A DNA stretch of 64,000 nt. It comes from Nocardioides lijunqiniae (GTDB taxonomy: Bacteria; Actinomycetota; Actinomycetes; Propionibacteriales; Nocardioidaceae). The notes beneath the pieces were generated by a model. It did no database searches and had not been told where the DNA came from. It saw nothing but the letters and a program-made list of their open reading frames with translations. Positions 58,386 to 64,000 of this stretch are shown here, in pieces. Made by a program: the position numbers and the translations under genes. Positions within the stretch are counted from its first letter, which is position 1; every line of letters starts with the position of its first letter. The stretch covers positions 1 through 64,000 of the forward strand of contig NZ_JACJGM010000005.1 of assembly GCF_015024225.1 (NCBI RefSeq), in the 5' to 3' direction.

Positions 58386-59321
58386 ATGGACGAAGAGCCA
58401 GCTGAGACGAACCGTGACCTGCGTGCTGCCGACGGACCGGACCCGGGCGTCGACGTCCTGGAGGAGAGACGTCACCTGATCTCGTTGGCGTTCAGGATGC
58501 TCGGGACCATGGCCGAGGCCGAGGACGCGGTCCAGGAGACGTACGTGCGCTGGTACCGGATGAGCCAGGAGGAGCGGGACGTCATCGAGGTCCCGGCGGC
58601 GTGGCTGACCCGCGTGGCGAGCCGCGTCTGCCTCAACGTGCTCGGCTCGGCGCGCTGGCGACGGGAGTCGTACGCCGGGCCGTGGCTGCCGGAGCCCATC
58701 CCTGCGCACGCGGTCAGCGGGCTGTCCGCCTCGGTCACCGACCCGGCCGACCAGGTCACGTTGGACGACTCGGTCAGCACGGCTCTGCTCGTCGTCCTGG
58801 AGTCGATGACCGCCGCGGAGCGGGTGTCGTTCGTCCTGCACGACATCTTCGCCATGCCGTTCAACGAGATCGCGGAGATCGTCGGGCGAAGCCCGGCAGC
58901 CTGTCGTCAGCTCGCCACCTCGGCACGACGCCGGGTGCAGCAGGGGCGTGACCGCCGGGTCTCGCGGGCCGAGCACGACGAGGTCGTGACCGCGTTCGCC
59001 ACGGCCGCTCGCAACGGGGACCTCGCCGGCCTGGTGGCCGTGCTCGACCCCGAGGTGGTCTGGAGGTCCGACGGTGGCGGTGTCGTGAACGCCGCGCGCA
59101 AGCCCGTGGTCGGGGCCGACCGGGTCGTGAGCTTCTTCATGGGCCTCCTCGCCAAGTACCCGCAGGCCGCGGTGCGCGAGCAGGCGACGCCGGACGGCCT
59201 CGGCTTCGCGCTGTGGGACGAGGGACGGGTCATCGGCGTGGTCACCCTCGAGGTCGTGGACGGCCTCATCTCCGACATCCGCACGGTGATGAACCCGCAC
59301 AAGCTGACTCTCTGGAACTGA
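58386..59321 (+). CDS. sigJ: ECF41 (SigJ-like) sigma factor with SnoaL-like C-terminal domain
   Basis: 311 residues. Sigma region 2 (about 25-95: FRMLGTMAEAEDAVQETYVRWYRM), the diagnostic WLPEP linker motif of ECF41 (about 98-102), region 4 with LTFVLHDIFAMPFNEIAEIVGRSPAACRQLATSARRRV-type helix-turn-helix (actual start RVSFVLHD), then a SnoaL-like fold (about 205-311) whose end NPHKL corresponds to the NPDKL motif that controls activity. No anti-sigma gene is nearby, as is normal for ECF41. Promoter P3 lies ahead; oxidoreductase and epimerase neighbours are the group's classic companions. Confidence 0.93.
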   Translation: MDEEPAETNRDLRAADGPDPGVDVLEERRHLISLAFRMLGTMAEAEDAVQETYVRWYRMSQEERDVIEVPAAWLTRVASRVCLNVLGSARWRRESYAGPWLPEPIPAHAVSGLSASVTDPADQVTLDDSVSTALLVVLESMTAAERVSFVLHDIFAMPFNEIAEIVGRSPAACRQLATSARRRVQQGRDRRVSRAEHDEVVTAFATAARNGDLAGLVAVLDPEVVWRSDGGGVVNAARKPVVGADRVVSFFMGLLAKYPQAAVREQATPDGLGFALWDEGRVIGVVTLEVVDGLISDIRTVMNPHKLTLWN

Positions 59322-59325
59322 CGGC

Positions 59326-59354
59326 ACCTCACATCTCGCGGGCCCGTCTTGTCG
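59326..59354 (+). promoter_or_regulatory. ECF41-type promoter P4 (FAD oxidoreductase)
   Basis: ACCTCACATC, 15 nt, GTCG (59351-59354), five bases after the sigma stop and 42 nt before the ATG of the next gene. Confidence 0.75.
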
Positions 59355-59396
59355 TCGTCGTTGTCAGCACCGTGCTGCCGCTACGAAGGAGACCAG

Positions 59397-60578
59397 ATGA
59401 GCACCACGAAGTGTCGCGCCGTCGTCATCGGCGGGGGATACGCCGGAGTCATGGCCGCCAACCGGATGCAGGGCAGCGCCGAGGTCGACGTCACCCTCGT
59501 CAACCCCCGGCCCGTGTTCGTCGAGCGCATCCGGCTCCACCAGCTCGCCATCGACGACGACGACGCCGTCGAGGACTACGCGTCCCTGCTCAACCCGGAT
59601 GTCGAGCTCGTGGTCGACTCGGCCGAGCGCATCGTCGCGTCCCAGCGTCGCGTGTTCCTCGCCTCCGGCGCGACCGTCGAGTACGACTACCTCGTCTACG
59701 CCGTGGGCAGCACGGGCCACGTGCCCTCCGCCGTGCGGGGCGCTGCCGAGCACGCCTACCCCATCAGCGAGCTCGAGCAGGCACAACGGCTCAGGTCACG
59801 GCTGGCAGTCCTGCCGCTGTCGTCGCCCGTCACGGTGGTCGGCGGTGGTCTCACGGGGATCGAGACCGCCTCCGAGCTCGCGGAGGCGGGGCGGCGCGTG
59901 ACCCTGGTCAGCGACGCCATCGCGCCGACGCTGAGCACGCCGGGTCGCCGGTCCGTGACCCGGCAGCTGGCCGCGCGCGGGGTCACCCTGGTGGAGGGGC
60001 CGGGCGCCGCGGTCGCCGCGGTCGCCGCGGACCGGCTGGAGCTCGCGGACGGCAGGGTGCTGCCGAGCGAGGTCACGGTGTGGACCGCAGGCTTCAGCGT
60101 TCCGCAGCTGGCCGCCTCCAGCGGCCTGAGCACGGACTCGTGCGGCCGGCTGCTGACGGACGAGACGCTGACGAGCGTCGACGACGCCCGGATCGTCGCC
60201 GCCGGCGACGCCGCGGCACCGTCCGACATGCCGTTCCGGATGAGCTGTCAGTCGGGGCTGCCGCTCGGTGCCCACGCGGGCGACACCGTGGTGGCTCGGT
60301 GGGGGAGCGGCCGCGTCACCGAGGTCAGCGTGCCCATGTACGCCCAGTGCATCAGCGTCGGGCGCACCGGGGGGACCGTCCAGGTGCAGCGCAGCGACGA
60401 CACCCCCCGGCGCCTCTACGTCGGGGGGCGCGCCGGTGCCCTGATCAAGGAGCGGGTGTGCCGTCAGACCCTCCAGTGGATGCGCGGCGAGGCCCGGAAG
60501 CCGGGCTCCTACCGGATGCCGAAGGGGCCCGAGCGAGCCGGCACCATCGCGTCGCCCCACGTCTCCGGGGCCTCCTGA
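59397..60578 (+). CDS. NDH-2-like FAD-dependent oxidoreductase
   Basis: 393 residues with the GGGYAG FAD motif (VIGGGYAGVMAAN, about 10-22), a NAD motif VVGGGLTGIETASELAEAG (about 142-160), and AAGDAAAPSDMPF (about 265-277). It is collinear with the gene at 57.1 kb. The start ATG has GAAGGAGA upstream. It follows the sigma gene by 75 nt with its own ECF41-type promoter. Substrate and acceptor unknown. Confidence 0.88.
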   Translation: MSTTKCRAVVIGGGYAGVMAANRMQGSAEVDVTLVNPRPVFVERIRLHQLAIDDDDAVEDYASLLNPDVELVVDSAERIVASQRRVFLASGATVEYDYLVYAVGSTGHVPSAVRGAAEHAYPISELEQAQRLRSRLAVLPLSSPVTVVGGGLTGIETASELAEAGRRVTLVSDAIAPTLSTPGRRSVTRQLAARGVTLVEGPGAAVAAVAADRLELADGRVLPSEVTVWTAGFSVPQLAASSGLSTDSCGRLLTDETLTSVDDARIVAAGDAAAPSDMPFRMSCQSGLPLGAHAGDTVVARWGSGRVTEVSVPMYAQCISVGRTGGTVQVQRSDDTPRRLYVGGRAGALIKERVCRQTLQWMRGEARKPGSYRMPKGPERAGTIASPHVSGAS

Positions 60579-60618
60579 GCGACCGGTGTCCACCCGCCGG
60601 GTGGGAGCCCAGGCTGGG

Positions 60619-61566
60619 TCAGGCCGCACGGGCGGTGTCGCGGTGGCCATCCTCGTCCAGGATGCGTCGCAGGATGGCCCCGATCACCTGCGGCTCTGCC
60701 TCGAATCGTCGGAAGCGCGGGACGACGCTCGACGCGAGCCAGCGCCACCGGTCGTCGTAGTCGGTGATCCGCGGCCACCCCCGTGCGCCGGAGGCACGCT
60801 GGTCCGCGCGGGCGAGGGTGTAGAGGTAGAACGAGGTGAAGTAGTCGATCGCCTGGCACGGTCCCCGCGTCTCGAACGTCGTCGCCGACCCGACCGAGAC
60901 GGCCCACGCGTACCGGCCGGAGAGACGGTCGAAGCGGGGCTGCACCACGACGCGCTGCTCGTGCTCGAGCAGGAGGAGGTTGCCCCTCCAGACGAGTTCC
61001 CGGGCCCTCCCTCGAGCCGCGGGCGACGCCGTCGCGTCCTCCAGCACCTGCCGAGCCTGGTCCAGTGCCTCGAACCCTGCCAGCACGGGGGCGTAGCGAG
61101 GCTCGTCGCGCAGGAGCGCGCGGAGCAGCGTGATCCCGTCCTGCGAGGTCAGGTAGGCGAGGTGGACCCAGAACAGGTCGTCGAAGATGGCGTTGTTCGT
61201 CGCCCGGAGCGTGTCCACGTCCCCGGTGAGCACCCGCCACCTCTCCGGTCCCTGCCGTCGGGCGGAGCCCCGGAGCCCCGGGTGGAGGTGGAGCGGAAGG
61301 AGGGCCACGCGGACGTGGTGCGACGCGATCGCCGCCATGCCGGCCCACTTGAAGCACGTGGGCAGCGCCAGGTAGGCCCAGGCGTAGCACGACGAGATCT
61401 CCCGGTTGCGGTGCAGGGCGCAGCACTCGTCCACAAGGAGCCCCTGGGCCAGGGCCTTCCAGCCGGCGACCGTGCGGGGAGCGCCCTGCTCCTGGATCCG
61501 ATCGAGGGCGACGAGCAGTCGCCCGCCACCGAGCCCTTCCTCGCTCGCTGTGCTCACGCTCGACAT
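60619..61566 (-). CDS. Unknown protein, possible DUF2515-like
   Basis: 315 residues, no signal or membrane helix. Motif-like strings are NREISSCYAWAYLALPTCFKWAGMAAIASHHVR (about 53-85) and TNNAIFDDLFWVHLAYLTSQDG (about 127-148). The pattern is reminiscent of DUF2515 (Bacillus YppC-type) proteins; I could not confirm this and no catalytic motif is clear. The MpaB/DUF2236 oxygenase idea was considered and not supported. It converges with the FAD oxidoreductase gene, has AGGAGG upstream, and its promoter is of the ECF41 type. Confidence 0.72.
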   Translation of the reverse strand: MSSVSTASEEGLGGGRLLVALDRIQEQGAPRTVAGWKALAQGLLVDECCALHRNREISSCYAWAYLALPTCFKWAGMAAIASHHVRVALLPLHLHPGLRGSARRQGPERWRVLTGDVDTLRATNNAIFDDLFWVHLAYLTSQDGITLLRALLRDEPRYAPVLAGFEALDQARQVLEDATASPAARGRARELVWRGNLLLLEHEQRVVVQPRFDRLSGRYAWAVSVGSATTFETRGPCQAIDYFTSFYLYTLARADQRASGARGWPRITDYDDRWRWLASSVVPRFRRFEAEPQVIGAILRRILDEDGHRDTARAA

Positions 61567-61577
61567 CCGTGCCTCCT

Positions 61578-61606
61578 AGGTGATGAGGGCGACCCCCTCA
61601 TCACCT
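61578..61606. promoter_or_regulatory. 12-bp perfect inverted repeat in the 5' leader
   Basis: AGGTGATGAGGG (61578-61589) pairs perfectly with CCCTCATCACCT (61595-61606) around a 5-nt loop. It lies between the GTCG -10 element of P5 and the ribosome site of the unknown gene, so it is either an operator at the transcription start or an RNA hairpin next to the ribosome site. Confidence 0.75.
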
Positions 61607-61607
61607 A

Positions 61608-61636
61608 CGACCGTTGCGGCACGCCGATCGTGAGGT
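61608..61636 (-). promoter_or_regulatory. ECF41-type promoter P5 (unknown gene)
   Basis: Minus strand: ACCTCACGAT (61636-61627), 15 nt, GTCG (61611-61608), 41 nt before the ATG at 61566. Confidence 0.7.
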
Positions 61637-61646
61637 CGCCGACCTC

Positions 61647-61685
61647 GGTGGTCGAGGCGCGAGCGCAGCGAGCCTCGAGACCACC
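61647..61685. repeat. REP-like palindromic element
   Basis: GGTGGTCGAGGC (61647-61658) and GCCTCGAGACCACC (61672-61685) form an imperfect stem (two extra bases in the right arm) around a GCGAGCGCAGCGA-type loop. It sits in the intergenic region between the hydrolase and the unknown gene. I recall this GGTGGTCGAGG...CCTCGAGACCACC type as a frequent element in Nocardioides genomes; that is memory, not shown here. Confidence 0.65.
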
Positions 61686-61716
61686 CCGACGCACCGGCGG
61701 CCGTCTCCCCGTGCGG

Positions 61717-63537
<1,821 letters not shown>

Positions 63538-63541
<4 letters not shown>

Positions 63542-63765
63542 CGGCGTGGCCTCCAGTGCAGCAGCCGGGACGTCAGGGCGACCGTGACGACGACCCAGAC
63601 CAGGGTGCCCACCAGGAGGAGCAGCGAGTCGGCGAGGGAGACGACGCCGTTCCAGGCATCGAGGACCACGTGGAGGGTCGAGCCGCCGGCGAGCAGCCGC
63701 TCGAGCAGCGGGAGGTTCTCGGTCATCCAGACCCAGATCCAGTGCCAGCTGGCGACCGCGATCAT
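63538..63765 (-). CDS. Small membrane protein overlapping the kinase gene
   Basis: 75 residues from the ATG at 63765: a Trp-rich hydrophobic start (MIAVASWHWIWVWM), an amphipathic stretch, then one strong helix (about 47-67, SLLLLVGTLVWVVVTVALTS). It overlaps the kinase start (ATGA). The start is uncertain and an upstream GTG at 63810 would lengthen it. No family recognised. By coupling to a soluble kinase it could anchor or sense for it. Confidence 0.5.
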
Positions 63766-64000
63766 CACGAGCCCATCGGCAGCGGGGTCGCCGGCGCGTG
63801 CTCCGGGCACGTCACGTGCAGGCTGCTCACGTCGGTGACGGGACTGGCGGGCATGACGGTCCTTCGTGTCTGGGGGATCCCGGCCCGCTGGTGGGGGCCG
63901 GTCGTTGCGGTGGCCATCAGGCTCGCAGCGGCGGCTGCCCCTTCGCGTCAGTGAAAAGCCCTGAGTGCTCCCCGGACGTCACGGTGCGGGACGCGCACGG

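Noticed and set aside
60619..61566. MpaB/DUF2236 oxygenase assignment of the unknown protein
   Set aside because: The expected heme-type histidine and arginine motifs of that family were not found; the resemblance to DUF2515 is a little better but unproven.
63811..64000. Short plus-strand frame ending near 63954 and a possible CACGGT element near 63981
   Set aside because: The frame has no ribosome site or domain, and the window ends before a -10 element could be read.

Overview
The window is very GC-rich, uses many GTG starts, and has tightly overlapping genes, TANNNT-type -10 boxes directly ahead of start codons, and families typical of high-GC actinobacteria (QcrB-like cytochrome b, ECF41 sigma factor, Zur-controlled zinc-free ribosomal proteins). 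A Nocardioides-like member of the Propionibacteriales fits best; this is inference from gene content. No tRNA, rRNA, CRISPR, integrase or transposase was seen.

Layout. 0-6.6 kb: end of a membrane-anchored protein gene, a 5'-3' exonuclease, an SseB-family protein, a secreted CBM/DUF1080/Ig-like protein, and an MFS pump with a small anchored partner. 6.7-11.2 kb: a solute:sodium symporter, a small membrane protein and two tandem NtaA/DszA-type flavin monooxygenases. 11.2-17.4 kb: a binding-protein-like gene, a ZIP metal transporter, an ArsR/MFS divergent pair and a TetR/MFS divergent pair, with a 36-bp perfect palindrome at 12.87 kb.

17.4-40.9 kb is a large carbohydrate-catabolic island: ThuA, nucleoside hydrolase, ribokinase, two Gfo/Idh/MocA oxidoreductases, PhyH, sugar isomerase, a GHL6-like hydrolase, an MDR dehydrogenase, a LacI and an AraC regulator, an ABC sugar importer, a ManA-like protein, a GH10 xylanase, FucU, a Rieske protein, an amidohydrolase, an SDR, Nramp and a GH51 arabinofuranosidase. 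Six near-identical operator sites (core CAAA-N3/4-TTTG or GCAAATCGAATTGC) lie ahead of its transcription units, including lacI itself, which suggests one LacI regulon for xylan/arabinan-type saccharides and an oxidative sugar route.

40.9-45.5 kb: a LuxR-type response regulator, a PAS histidine kinase and an RsbQ-type alpha/beta hydrolase (a possible ligand-sensing module), an apparently frameshifted membrane protein gene, and a cobalamin riboswitch ahead of a [2Fe-2S] ferredoxin. 45.7-52.3 kb: a membrane metallophosphoesterase, a Zur-boxed operon of zinc-independent ribosomal proteins L31, L32, L33 and S14 with a CobW-like protein, and a secreted 5'-nucleotidase.

52.4-61.6 kb looks like the local regulon of an ECF41 (SigJ-like) sigma factor. 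Five copies of a promoter (CACATC/CACGAA/CACGAT, exactly 15 nt, GTCG) precede an NDH-2/cytochrome b/epimerase operon, two further FAD oxidoreductases, the sigma gene itself and an unknown protein. The window closes with an alpha/beta hydrolase, a Ser/Thr kinase and a small membrane protein.
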